Shown one piece after another: positions 52,709-62,890 of a stretch of DNA of 64,000 bases; the stretch's first letter is position 1; every line of letters starts with the position of its first letter. Source of the stretch: Anthoceros angustus (lineage: Eukaryota; Streptophyta; Anthocerotopsida; Anthocerotales; Anthocerotaceae); assembly GCA_010909165.1 (NCBI GenBank), contig MU008182.1, positions 124,001 through 188,000 of the forward strand. Direction: 5' to 3'. The notes beneath the pieces were generated by a model. It was given only the letters and a program-made list of their open reading frames with translations, was not told the DNA's origin and made no database searches. The translations under genes were made by a program, and so were the position numbers.

Positions 52709-54935
52709 TTAGCCCGATGATCTCCATATCCTGCCTTCAAGGGATATGACCATGACCGATACATCATCATGGTACTTTCGGCGGTCCCCTTGAGGAATAT
52801 CCAGTAATTCATGAAAATCCATGCCTACAGCAGCCAGTTCAAACACCCAAACGGGGCAACTTGCTGAATCAGTGAGGAGATTACATAACTATGATGTCAG
52901 CATCAGGAAACCGCAGTCCTTTAGCTGTGGTGCTTACCTGCATTTTTGGCAGCCCGGAAGAGAACCTCTTCTATAAGATGCTGGGCAGGATCGCCATCTG
53001 GAAACTTCTCCATAAACCATTCGACATGGGAGATGACTTCCTCATTGCTCATGTACTGATACAAGCCATCAGATGAAAGCACCAAAAAATGATCGTCAGG
53101 GCCCAGCCTATGGTGATGTAAGAACGGCGTGCAAATGATGTATGGGGTGGTACCAATGAAGTCAATGCGGAACATTTCCAGCAAAGCACTGTTCCACTTT
53201 GGCTGCCACAAAGCAAACAACATTCTCAAATCATCAGCCCAAGCTCCACACCAGTACAACGTCATCGCACCTTCCTCAGTGAAGAGGGGTATACCTGCTT
53301 GAGAAAACCTGCCCCAAAAGCACGAGTAACTTTTAAACTGCCCTTGACGCGATCATTGCAAATTGATGAATCGTCATCAGGATGCTCTGCTCTGATTCTC
53401 AATACCTCCTGCACCACACATGCAGAACGTCCACATTCAACATCTCCGCTGAGGCAAGAATCTGTACAAATAGGCATGTGAGGTAGCAAAGTTTCAATAA
53501 CCTCATATATGCTGGTGCTGTGATCTGAAGACAGCTGCAAGGCACCCAACAGCTGCCCTGAGGAAGGAGGACCCATTTTGCCTGCGTCATAAGCCTCAAG
53601 GGCAGCTAGTTCAGTTGGAGTCTCCTCAATAATGCGCTCGAGCTCCAGACGCAACAAAGAGTCCCTTGCTCCTATCCTATCATGGTCCTCAGACTTACTA
53701 GAGTTAGAGTGGGGCATATTGTGGTATCTGCTTGGTTTTAGCAATGAGTCAAAAGGTTCCACCTTGGGATATTGTGCTAAAATGGCACGACTGTCCCCGA
53801 CATTCATAATATACACGTCCTCGTCCTTCATAAGCATAACCAATACACAGGACCCCATCAGAGCCAGTTCCGGGTTTTCTTCCAAAGCTTGGTCAGCCAT
53901 GTCCAGGTAAGCATCTTCTGTGGCCTCTAAAGCCCGTGCAAGTGCTCCCAAGACAGCTGAATGGTCAGCCACACCCTTGCTCCAGGAACTTGGTTGGGTG
54001 TGCTCATTTTCCTTCTTCCCATCAGCAAGATTTCTATCTCCGTGCAGCTTGTCTTGTTCCCAGTCATACCTCCACTGCAAGTATTTTTTCTGAAGACTTC
54101 TCCTCTTATCGGGGTGCTGCGTGGTTGTGATTCCCACGGGCACTTGCTTTGGGCACAAACTTGGGGAAGTCGAGCTTCCCTGCCCTTGCGGTTTCTTGGA
54201 TGTTCCCTCCTGTTCAACAAGCAATCGTTTGTCTTCATGTTCAGGAGGCATAAGGAGTTGACAACTCTGAGATTTTAGCCCATGCTGCTCATCTACCGTT
54301 TTTGTAACAACATCCATGAGCGAACCGTCTTTTCCTGGTTCTTCCGATCCAGTGTTAGTTACACTAAGCAACTCTCCATTATCTACCACAGCTTTCAGTC
54401 CCAAATGACCGCTTTCAGCCTCTTGAACGGCCACATAATATTCTTCTCGGCTGCAGCCTGATACGTCACTTCCATTTCCATGAAGGCCATTTTGACATAC
54501 ACCAGTTGCCCGATGTTCTTGCTCTTCAGTGTTCTGAAGCTCAAATCCGTCCTGGTCCCAAAGAAGCCCCTTAAGTTCCCTGTAAATAGCAGGATAGAGG
54601 TTGCTCATGAGAAAGTCAGGAGCATCTGGACCATTGAAACCATCATAGATACCGACGAAAAGCCACCCGTGCTCCTCAGACAATACGACGTGAACTCGAT
54701 CCTCACCAGCCTTTCCCTGCGCCCACTGGAGGTTATCATTTGCCCTTGTTTCGAGTTCCGAGGATGTATACCCCGTGTCCGGAGGGGAGTCTTGAGCATC
54801 TCTGAGCCGCTTATCCCCGAAAAGGAAGGACTTTTGAGTGCGTGCGAGCCTGGCAGAAGTCTTTGCAATCACCTTTTTGAAAGGCTTACTTACCGCCTTG
54901 ACGAATTTTGATAAAGAGTGCCTCCTCCTTCTCAT
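52709..54935 (-). CDS. PLL: PLL phosphatase 2C, catalytic and 3' part
   Basis: Three coding segments lie here: 54935-53295, 53202-52938 and 52824-52709, with GT-AG introns of 92 and 113 bases and matching phases. After [20 protein letters not shown] the PP2C fold shows GEDRVHVV, the metal-binding [15 protein letters not shown], a long insert typical of this clade, GSCVLVML and [10 protein letters not shown], then [12 protein letters not shown]. Exon 2 has [20 protein letters not shown] and [20 protein letters not shown]. The last exon has [20 protein letters not shown] and ends GRIWRSSG-stop. These are the signatures of the POLTERGEIST/PLL group, membrane-associated phosphatases that act below CLAVATA-type receptors in Arabidopsis stem cells. 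The open frame begins at a sequence also found at 60563-60577. Its true N-terminus is there, about 5.6 kb away. Confidence 0.9.
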
Positions 54936-55754
54936 AGTTTATGATGTGGTTGCTATACTGCGAGGCACTAGCCTCCCACAAACCGGATCTATGGATGCCC
55001 TTAGCCGTTTGGTGAAGTGCAATCGCTGACCTTAACCGGCACCCCACCCCTCCTAAGATAGAGTTTTTTCTCCTCTCACACCTCCCCTAGGCTGTTCCAG
55101 CTTGCACAATTTTCGGTCCATGGATGAAACTACAAGACCCAACAAATTTGTTTTCGGGATCTATTATCAAAAACATCAAGAACATTGGCCCAGTGTTCTA
55201 GGGTGAAGTGAGCAAGTTTGGGTGTGGTGTTGTTTTACACGGTCCAGAGCCCCAGGGGGTCTAGAACTCACGCGAAACTGCTGCAACACACCAGGCACTA
55301 GGATTGTCCCGGCTCTTCGTGCATTGCTTCTAATTGTTCTTTATGTACAAACTCAAACCAACATAACTTGCAGAGGATCAGCCAATGTAATTTGGCGTGG
55401 TTCCATTAACTGAGGAAAGACCATGTCGGCCGTAGCCGACAAAGGGCCTAGAGTGAAGAACTGAGTCTTGTTGCCGCTTAGCCAAGCCTTGTTCTACACC
55501 CGAACAAACGTGACCCTTGACCGTGTGTCCAAGAGCATCACCAGAATGCCGACACCGGATATAGCAAACTTGGGTTGAGTGACCTATAGTGAAGACGGAT
55601 GACTTCTCACTGAAGCAGATGCATGATCAGAACATGAATTATTCTGATGAGGTTTTCATAGCAACCTCAGTTATTAAAGTTCAGAAAATGAATAATCACA
55701 TATAGCTCGAGCCTCAAACATGCCAGAATAGCAGCCCAGTAGCCGACCTTTCCA
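54936..55754 (-). repeat. Block Y2: copy of the PLL 3' flank inside the PLL locus
   Basis: The block matches 51841-52670 closely. Its left edge joins PLL coding sequence at CCTTCTCAT, a string present in both partners (51838 and 54927). Its right edge joins PLL exon-1 sequence at CCTTTCCAA, again shared by both partners. It therefore sits between two pieces of the gene to whose 3' end it belongs. Confidence 0.9.
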
Positions 55755-56068
55755 ATGGCCCAGAGAGAAAACCTCGGTCAAGTGGCCCCGACAAAGGGCC
55801 GGAGCTGAGCGGCCCTGAAATGGGCACACTTCTGGGCACTGGCTGCAGAGGAAGTGCACTGAAAGACGCAGTGCTCTTGAAATCTGCTGCGCGATCAAAA
55901 TGTATACTTGAGTAAGTGGTGAACTGCTCATTGGATAGCATGGAGCGTGGCGTTGCCGTGTTAGCGCTGACAGAGGCCCCTGAGATAGATTTGAAGGATG
56001 TCTCTGACACTGGCTTGAGTTTTCAAAGGAACTTCTGGGCCTGTCTGGAAGCCCTCGAGACTTGTCAG
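55755..56068 (-). pseudogene. PLL exon-1 middle fragment
   Basis: The minus strand encodes [20 protein letters not shown], through [20 protein letters not shown], to [20 protein letters not shown]. It matches 60713-61030 almost perfectly. One T is missing in GAGTTTTCAAAGG compared with GAGTTTTTCAAAGG at 60980, which breaks the frame. It ends at 56065-56077 in CAGGCCCAGCC, where it joins exon-2 sequence. Confidence 0.9.
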
Positions 56069-56691
56069 GCCCAGCCTATGGTGATGTAAGAACGGCGTGC
56101 AAATGATGTATGGGGTGGTACCAATGAAGTCAATGCGGAACATTTCCAGCAAAGCACTGTTCCACTTTGGCTGCCACAAAGCAAACAACATTCTCAAATC
56201 ATCAGCCCAAGCTCCACACCAGTACAACGTCATCGCACCTTCCTCAGTGAAGAGGGTATACCTGCTTGAGAAAACCTGCCCCAAAAGCACGGTAACTTTT
56301 AAACTGCCCTTGACGTATCATTGCAAATTGATGAATCGTCATCAGGATGCTCTGCTCTGATTCTCAATACCTCCTGCACCACACATGCAGAACGTCCACA
56401 TTCAACATCTCCGCTGAGGCAAGAATCTGTACAAATAGGCATGTGAGGTAGCAAAGTTTCAATAACCTCATATATGCTGGTGCTGTGATCTGAAGACAGC
56501 TGCAAGGCACCCAACAGCTGCCCTGAGGAAGGAGGACCCATTTTGCCTGCGTCATAAGCCTCAAGGGCAGCTAGTTCAGTTGGAGTCTCCTCAATAATGC
56601 TTTCGAGCTCCAGGCGCAACAAAGAGTCCCTTGCTCCTATCCTATCATGGTCCTCAGACTTACTAGAGTTAGAGTGGGGCATATTGTGGTA
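56069..56691 (-). pseudogene. PLL exon-1 end, intron and exon-2 fragment
   Basis: This copies 53101-53721: the frame from [20 protein letters not shown] to SSICND, the 92-base intron and exon 2 to HHHRLG. Small deletions (for example GACGTATC for GACGCGATC, and AGAGGGTATAC for AGAGGGGTATAC) disrupt it. It ends at ATATTGTGGTAT, where unrelated DNA begins. Confidence 0.9.
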
Positions 56692-57060
56692 TCGTTAAAC
56701 TAAAATTACTACGGACCACTGGAAGAAGAAGACCAAAATTTTTTATGTCCACAAAAGGACGGATGACCGTCATGGGGACTGAAATATGGCCCGTACATAA
56801 ATTGAGATAAAAATACTTGAATTAGTTTAAAATTAAAAATTAAATAAAATAGGTGATAATAAATCAACTAGGTGATCAATAGTGTCACTGAAATTGCATG
56901 AACAAGGCCTTTGCACCAATTCATCTTCACTGAAGAAAGCCATTTCACCTGCAACACGTGCACCTCTAGAAGCACATAACTTGTCTTTCTAAAACTTCCA
57001 TCATAGCGATGTAAGATCCTCAACTAAGTTTATATACAACTGAGTTGTCCATAGCATAGA
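56692..57060. other. Unrelated AT-rich filler
   Basis: The sequence has no match to PLL or to other parts of the window that I can see and no coding features. It contains TTTAAAATTAAAAATTAAAT. It lies between a PLL fragment and block X1. Confidence 0.5.
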
Positions 57061-57670
57061 CCTTGCCGATCATCCTTAGAGCAAAAAGTCACAATGAGTA
57101 TGCACTCTCTGCCAAAATCCTTTCCAAGCGAGAAGGCTCGGGAAGAGGGTTGAGACATCACACTTGCGGCAAGTGACAAGGAACATCTATGAACAATTGC
57201 ACAATGCAGAAGCAATTCCGCTTTGTGCAATCTTCAGCCAAATGGAGCTTTTTAGAATTGTCGATTCCTAACCGAAATTAAAAGTGATCCAAACTCATCT
57301 TCACCTAAAAGAAAACATAAAAAGGTGGAAGACCCTCTGTTCGCTCCGAGCTCTGGACGAAGTCTCAAGAGAAAAGCGAACCCTCAAAGAGCTAGAAGCT
57401 ATTGCAAAAGCTAAGAATAGCAACGAAGGCCGAATGCGCATATGGAAGGTAGTTCATGCTAAATAGGTAGCTAGCTAGCTTGCTATGTAGCACCGATTGC
57501 AAGGTATACATTTGCCGGTAGAAAAGGAGCATACTCGCGTGGAAAACAATTAGAGGGGAGGCTCGCGAAGGCGAGAGCGGCTTGTGGGAAGGTGAGTTTT
57601 GAACAAAACTTCATATATCAGAAACGAACACCTCTTAATTAGATGGGGTATTCTTTTTTTCTTTGGTTAG
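57061..57670 (+). repeat. Block X1
   Basis: Repeated at 58454-59070 with only small indels. It contains a 60-codon plus-strand frame (LHLKENIKRWKTLCSLRALD then EVSREKRTLKELEAIAKAKN, ending KVVHAK-stop), which is basic, helical and unrecognised. The right edge meets PLL sequence at ATATTGTGG. Confidence 0.85.
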
Positions 57671-58455
57671 AATATTGTGGTATCTGCTTGGTTTTAGCAA
57701 TGAGTCAAAAGGTTCCACCTTGGGATATTGTGCTAAATGGCACGACTGTCCCGACATTCATAATATACACGTCCTCGTCCTTCATAAGCATAACCAATAC
57801 ACAGGACCCCATCAGAGCCAGTTCCGGGTTTTCTTCCAAAGCTTGGTCAGCCATGTCCAGGTAAGCATCTTCTGTGGCCTCTAAAGCCCGTGCAAGTGCT
57901 CCCAAGACAGCTGAATGGTCAGCCACACCCTTGCTCCAGGAACTTGGTTGGGTGTGCTCATTTTCCTTCTTCCCATCAGCAAGATTTCTATCTCCGTGCA
58001 GCTTGTCTTGTTCCCAGTCATACCTCCACTGCAAGTATTTTTCTGAAGACTTCTCCTCTTATCGGGGTGCTGCGTGGTTGTGATTCCCACGGGCACTTGC
58101 TTTGAGCACAAACTTGGGGAAGTCGAGCTTCCCTGCCCTTGCGGTTTCTTGGATGTTCCCTCCTGTTCAACAAGCAATCGTTTGTCTTCATGTTCAGGAG
58201 GCATAAGGAGTTGACAACTCTGAGATTTTAGCCCATGCTGCTCATCTACCGTTTTGTAACAACATCCATGAGCGAACCGTCTTTTCCTGGTTCTTCCGAT
58301 CCAGTGTTAGTTACACTAAGCAACTCTCCATTATCTACCACAGCTTTCAGTCCCAAATGACCGCTTTCAGCCTCTTGAACGGCCACATAATATTCTTCTC
58401 GGCTGCAGCCTGATACGTCACTTCCATTTCCATGAAGGCCATTTTGACATACACC
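57671..58455 (-). pseudogene. PLL central fragment
   Basis: A copy of about 53718-54500 carrying [20 protein letters not shown] through [20 protein letters not shown]. Homopolymer deletions (GTGCTAAATGG for GTGCTAAAATGG, ACTGTCCCGAC for ACTGTCCCCGAC, TATTTTTCTG for TATTTTTTCTG, CCGTTTTGTAAC for CCGTTTTTGTAAC) shift the frame several times. It joins block X2 at TACACC. Confidence 0.9.
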
Positions 58456-59070
58456 TTGCCGATCATCCTTAGAGCAAAAGTCACAATGAGTATGCACTCT
58501 GCCAAAATCCTTTCCAAGCGAGAAGGCTCGGAAGAGGGTTGAGACATCACACTTGCGGCAAGTGACAAGGAACATCTATGAACAATTGCACAATGCAGAA
58601 GCAATTCCGCTTTGTGCAATCTTCAGCCAAATGGAGCTTTTTAGAATTGTCGATTCCTAACCGAAATTCTGAAAAGTGATCCAAACTCATCTTCACCTAA
58701 AAGAAAACATAAAAAGGTGGAAGACCCTCTGTTCGCTCCGAGCTCTGGACGAAGTCTCAAGAGAAAAGCGAACCCTCAAAGAGCTAGAAGCTATTGCAAA
58801 AGCTAAGAATAGCAACGAAGGCCGAATGCGCATATGGAAGGTAGTTCATGCTAAATAGGTAGCTAGCTAGCTTGCTATGTAGCACCGATTGCAAGGTATA
58901 CATTTGCCGGTAGAAAAGGAGCATACTGCTGGAAAACAATTAGAGGGGAGGCTCGCGAAGGCGAGAGCGGCTTGTGGGAAGGTGAGTTTTGAACAAAACT
59001 TCATATATCAGAAACGAACACCTCTTAATTAGATGGGGTATTCTTTTTTTCTTTGGTTAGAATATTGTGG
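58454..59070 (+). repeat. Block X2
   Basis: Second copy of 57061-57670, about 1393 bases away. Differences are mostly one- or two-base losses (AGCAAAAGTC for AGCAAAAAGTC, CACTCTGCC for CACTCTCTGCC). The 60-codon frame is intact here as well (58676-58858). Confidence 0.85.
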
Positions 59071-59394
59071 AACGCAAAAGTTTGGGTCCCTTTGTCATTT
59101 TTATCCAGTTTGGTTCATTTGCGTTCAATCTTGATTCAAAGTGATCAGTGGGTAGTAACGAATGTTTCTTCTTGAGCCATCCAGGAAAGTTAGGGACCAG
59201 GGTAGGAATTTGGGAGTTTCTCAAGTATAGATAGCTTAGCCGGTAGGGAAGGTACTTGCCCAGTAAGTTGTAGGCAGGGGGACCTACTGAAGTATGTCAG
59301 TACCGTACGCGTGTAGGGGATATTTCTATAATTCTTTTAGGCTATATATGTGTATATACCTAGGAAATTAGTAATTAATTTAGTACCCATAGTT
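59071..59394. other. Unrelated filler with no gene
   Basis: AT-rich towards the right end (TATATATGTGTATATACC near 59345). I find no match elsewhere in the window. It joins PLL sequence at TAAATAGCAGGATAGAGG, a string that is also in PLL at 54586. Confidence 0.5.
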
Positions 59395-60198
59395 TAAATA
59401 GCAGGATAGAGGTTGCTCATGAGAAAGTCAGGAGCATCTGGACCATTGAAACCATCATAGATACCGACGAAAAGCCACCCGTGCTCCTCAGACAATACGA
59501 CGTGAACTCGATCCTCACCAGCCTTTCCCTGCGCCCACTGGAGGTTATCATTTGCCCTTGTTTCGAGTTCCGAGGATGTATACCCCGTGTCCGGAGGGGA
59601 GTCTTGAGCATCTCTGAGCCGCTTATCCCCGAAAAGGAAGGACTTTTGAGTGCGTGCGAGCCTGGCAGAAGTCTTTGCAATCACCTTTTTGAAAGGCTTA
59701 CTTACCGCCTTGACGAATTTTGATAAAGAGTGCCTCCTCCTTCTCATGTAACCAGAGTAGCGTCCTCCTAAGGGAGCTGAGAAGTGGCTGCGGTCCACTG
59801 GCTCCAATGGGCCAGACAAGTATCCTCGCTCCAGAGGACCTGACAGGAAACCCCGCTCTAGTGGACCGGACATGAATCCCCTTTCCAATGGCCCAGAGAG
59901 AAAACCTCGGTCAAGTGGCCCCGACAAAGGGCCGGAGCTGAGCAGCCCTGAAATGGGCACACTTCTGGGCACTGGCTGCAGAGGAAGTGCACTGAAAGAC
60001 GCAGTGCTCTTGAAATCTGCTGCGCGATCAAAATGTATACTTGAGTAAGTGGTGAACTGCTCATTGGATAGCATGGAGCGTGGCGTTGCCGTGTTAGCGC
60101 TGACAGAGGCCCCTGAGATAGATTTGAAGGATGTCTCTGACACTGGCTTGAGTTTTCAAAGGAACTTCTGGGCCTGTCTGGAAGCCCTCGAGACTTGT
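59395..60198 (-). pseudogene. PLL fragment spanning the MRRRR junction
   Basis: The frame 60143-59395 runs [20 protein letters not shown] to [20 protein letters not shown] and on to [20 protein letters not shown] without interruption. It shows the ancestral order: the exon-1 N-terminal part and the catalytic part are contiguous, with no intron between them. It is truncated at both ends and has the same one-base T deletion upstream as the fragment at 55755. Confidence 0.95.
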
Positions 60199-60562
60199 GG
60201 AACGATTGGATCTTGGGAAATCGATCACTGCCTGCAGCTACACACTACCTCAGCCCTTTAAACAAGCAAGGCGCCCACTACTTTCCCCCTTACAGCAGCT
60301 GCACCACCTGCACTGCTTCGAAAACTCACCAATCCTCGACCTACAACGACACCATACAATTGCAGGTTATGTCTTAGCAGCAAGGAGACAGTCTATCACG
60401 GGTGCTCAGGGACCCCCTGACCCACGCCGTGATTTTGTCTTTACCTCTAAGGCCAACTCTTCCGACAATTTGAGCACCCTCTTGTACAGATTTGGGATTC
60501 GTCCCTTAGGCTCTGCTTGTGGCCTTCCACTTTTGCCTACACTCTAATCCTCTACTCATCAT
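60199..60562 (-). repeat. Dispersed repeat copy inside the PLL locus
   Basis: On the minus strand this is a diverged copy of 4930-5296 (see that entry). It joins PLL exon-1 sequence at GACTTGT on the left and at CTCCTCC on the right. No coding function is visible. Confidence 0.75.
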
Positions 60563-61312
60563 CCTCCTCCTTCTCATGTAACCAGAGTAGCGTCCTCCTA
60601 AGGGAGCTGAGAAGTGGCTGCGGTCCACTGGCTCCAATGGGCCAGACAAGTATCCTCGCTCCAGAGGACCTGACAGGAAACCCCGCTCTAGTGGACCGGA
60701 CATGAATCCCCTTTCCAATGGCCCAGAGAGAAAACCTCGGTCAAGTGGCCCCGACAAAGGGCCGGAGCTGAGCGGCCCTGAAATGGGCACACTTCTGGGC
60801 ACTGGCTGCAGAGGAAGTGCACTGAAAGACGCAGTGCTCTTGAAATCTGCTGCGCGATCAAAATGTATACTTGAGTAAGTGGTGAACTGCTCATTGGATA
60901 GCATGGAGCGTGGCGTTGCCGTGTTAGCGCTGACAGAGGCCCCTGAGATAGATTTGAAGGATGTCTCTGACACTGGCTTGAGTTTTTCAAAGGAACTTCT
61001 GGGCCTGTCTGGAAGCCCTCGAGACTTGTCAGGCCCAGCCCTGCTCTTCGGCGCCGAGTCGTCCAAGTGATGCTCGTGCGAGACATCATACTCCGTCAGG
61101 TCGGATTCCACACCAATTTTGTCCACAAGCTCCGCAGGTTGAAGCGAGTGAGACGGCGACAGTGAAGGCGAGTCCAAAGCAGGCCGAATGTAGCAGAAAG
61201 AGTGACCCAAGCCTTCATCCAACGTCCCGGAGGATGCGACTCCCGGGCCTTCTCCGTCATCATACGCTTGAGAACCGAAGCACCCCACCACACGGGACGC
61301 ACTGTTGCCCAT
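60563..61312 (-). CDS. PLL: PLL phosphatase 2C, N-terminal part
   Basis: The ATG at 61312 begins MGNSASRVVGCFGSQ, an N-myristoylation signal with an adjacent cysteine, and then DEGLGHSFCYIRP, the conserved start of POL/PLL proteins. An in-frame upstream ATG exists, but MGN is the family start. The part continues through [20 protein letters not shown] and a series of SGPLERGF-type repeats to [12 protein letters not shown], 250 codons. It then runs into unrelated sequence. Joined at the shared 15 bases to 54920-52709, it would make a protein of about 918 residues, close to the family's usual 780-860 plus a longer insert. As assembled, the gene is interrupted and would give only a truncated N-terminus. 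Confidence 0.9.
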
Positions 61313-61389
61313 CACATTCTCTGACAGGAAGCTGGACCTGGTTGATATGGCATGCTTGACAGCCCGCCCCAAGGCCAGCTTCTACCCCA

Positions 61390-62890
61390 CCTCGTTCACT
61401 GGCGAACCACGAGCTGAGAGTAGGGCACGCGCAACATGCCCATCTTGACCTGCACCTCCGAATCACGGTAGTCTACTTCGCAACCCTGTGGACTGTCAAA
61501 CTAACGTGGGCACTCTCACCCTTACCAAGACAACCGGCCTGGGTCCGCATGTCCAAGTTCTTCCTTGGGTGGTTGCTATGAGTTTGACACCAGACATGGT
61601 AGTGGTTCCTCAGCCGGTGGCGAGCGATGTCCCAAAAAGGGGTTCGTAACAATGTGCTACCCGCCATATGTCCCGATCATAACCGCACGCCACTTCAAAA
61701 TCCCCCCACTCCCCGCCTGTGGGGTATGGACAGGCGTTGGAATAGTGTCCGGGGTTGCCACAATTCCAGCAGACCACAGCCGCCCGAAGAATCCCTGGGG
61801 GGGCTCCCATGCGATGTTGCATCGGGGATCGGGGCATGGACGGACCTCCCGCAGAAGGATACATTGTCTTTGGATATCGCGGCCCCGGAGGTGCTTCTTG
61901 CACTTGATAGGCGTCCTCCTATTGCTCCTCGGACTCTTCCTCGTATTCATACTCCACTTGGTTCACGGGTCTTGAAAGATAGTTAGCCTTCGAGTGCCCA
62001 TGTTGATGGCATACTGCACACCATAAGTGGGTCCTGACCGTGGTGGCTGCCTTCCGCCTCTCCCGATCCTTTACCTGATTGATCGTTAGCTCCTCTACCT
62101 TCTTCATTACCCGCTCCAAGTCCTCCTTCAAGCCAGCTACTTCCTTTAAAGGGGCTGGATCAGTTGGAGCCTCTCGCACCGGAGCGAGCATCACGACCTC
62201 CTTCTTCTCGCCTCTCCGTTTCACCACGGTCTTCTTCTTTTTGTTTTTACGACGGGGTTCTTCCTCCTCCGTAGAGACTTTTGACTCCACCTCTGAGGTC
62301 TCCTCCTCCTCCTCCGAAGAAACCTCGGTCTCCTCACCTTCCTCTTCCGAGGGTTCCTCTTCTTCGGACTCCGAGCCCCTTCTCTTCTTTTTCTTGTTCC
62401 CCCCTTGGGTCGTCTTCGTTGGGCGGGGGCGTTCTGTGGTGCCCGATACTTCCTCTGGGGGCGTTCTGTGGTGCCCGATACTTCCTCCGGGGGCATTCTG
62501 TGGTGCCCGATACTTCCTCCGGGGGCATTCTGTGGTGCCCGATACTTCCTCCGGGGGCCTTCTGTGGTGCCCGATACTTCCTCCGGGGGCCTTCTGTGGT
62601 GCCCGATACTTCCTCCGGTACCACTGAGCAGCCGTCCCTCGAAGAACCCCCTGAAACAGTTGGATGAGGTGCGCGTTGGTACCCTCTCCGTTGAAATTCG
62701 CCCCTGACACGAAATCCTCCACGAATGTTTCCGCATCCCTCTCCTTCTTACCTCCAAAGAGGGAGTACACTTGCTTCGTCGACGTCAGAGCCATCCCCGC
62801 GGCCATCAGTGGTTGAGGGTTCATTGTTCCACTCACTCCCGCCGCCGGACTTCGCACTCCGTCTTCCTCGTGGTCTGATAACTCTACCAC
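61390..62890 (-). pseudogene. Ty3/gypsy (G2) gag and downstream fragment
   Basis: The frame 62890-61919 opens with MVELSDHEEDGVRSPAAGVS and contains the gag core TFVEDFVSGANFNGEGTNAH and LIQLFQGVLRGTAAQWYR. It then enters a tandem repeat and a long acidic/lysine-rich stretch (SEEEEPSEEEGEETEVSSEE), followed by LKEDLERVMKKVEELTI and a first knuckle-like CAVCHQHGHSKANYL. After a frame change, 61903-61610 has the CCHC knuckle CWNCGNPGHYSNAC. Further left, CEVDYRDSEVQVKMGMLRVP may be the start of protease. The fragment ends some 80 bases upstream of the PLL start codon, so it may lie in or near the PLL promoter. Confidence 0.75.
62432..62618 (-). repeat. 32-bp minisatellite inside gypsy gag
   Basis: Six units of TTCTGTGGTGCCCGATACTT plus CCTCCGGGGG(C)(A/G/C) start at 62432, 62464, 62496, 62528, 62560 and 62592, a constant 32-base period. 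The period is not a multiple of three, so the minus-strand protein cycles through three readings (RKYRAPQ, SIGHHR, VSGTTE). Six units restore the frame. All frames stay open on both strands. Confidence 0.95.

Noticed and set aside
62079-62667. Plus-strand ORFs of 182 and 128 residues opposite gypsy gag
   Set aside because: They are open because of the 32-bp repeat and the acidic low-complexity region. The gag core motifs and CCHC knuckles are on the minus strand.
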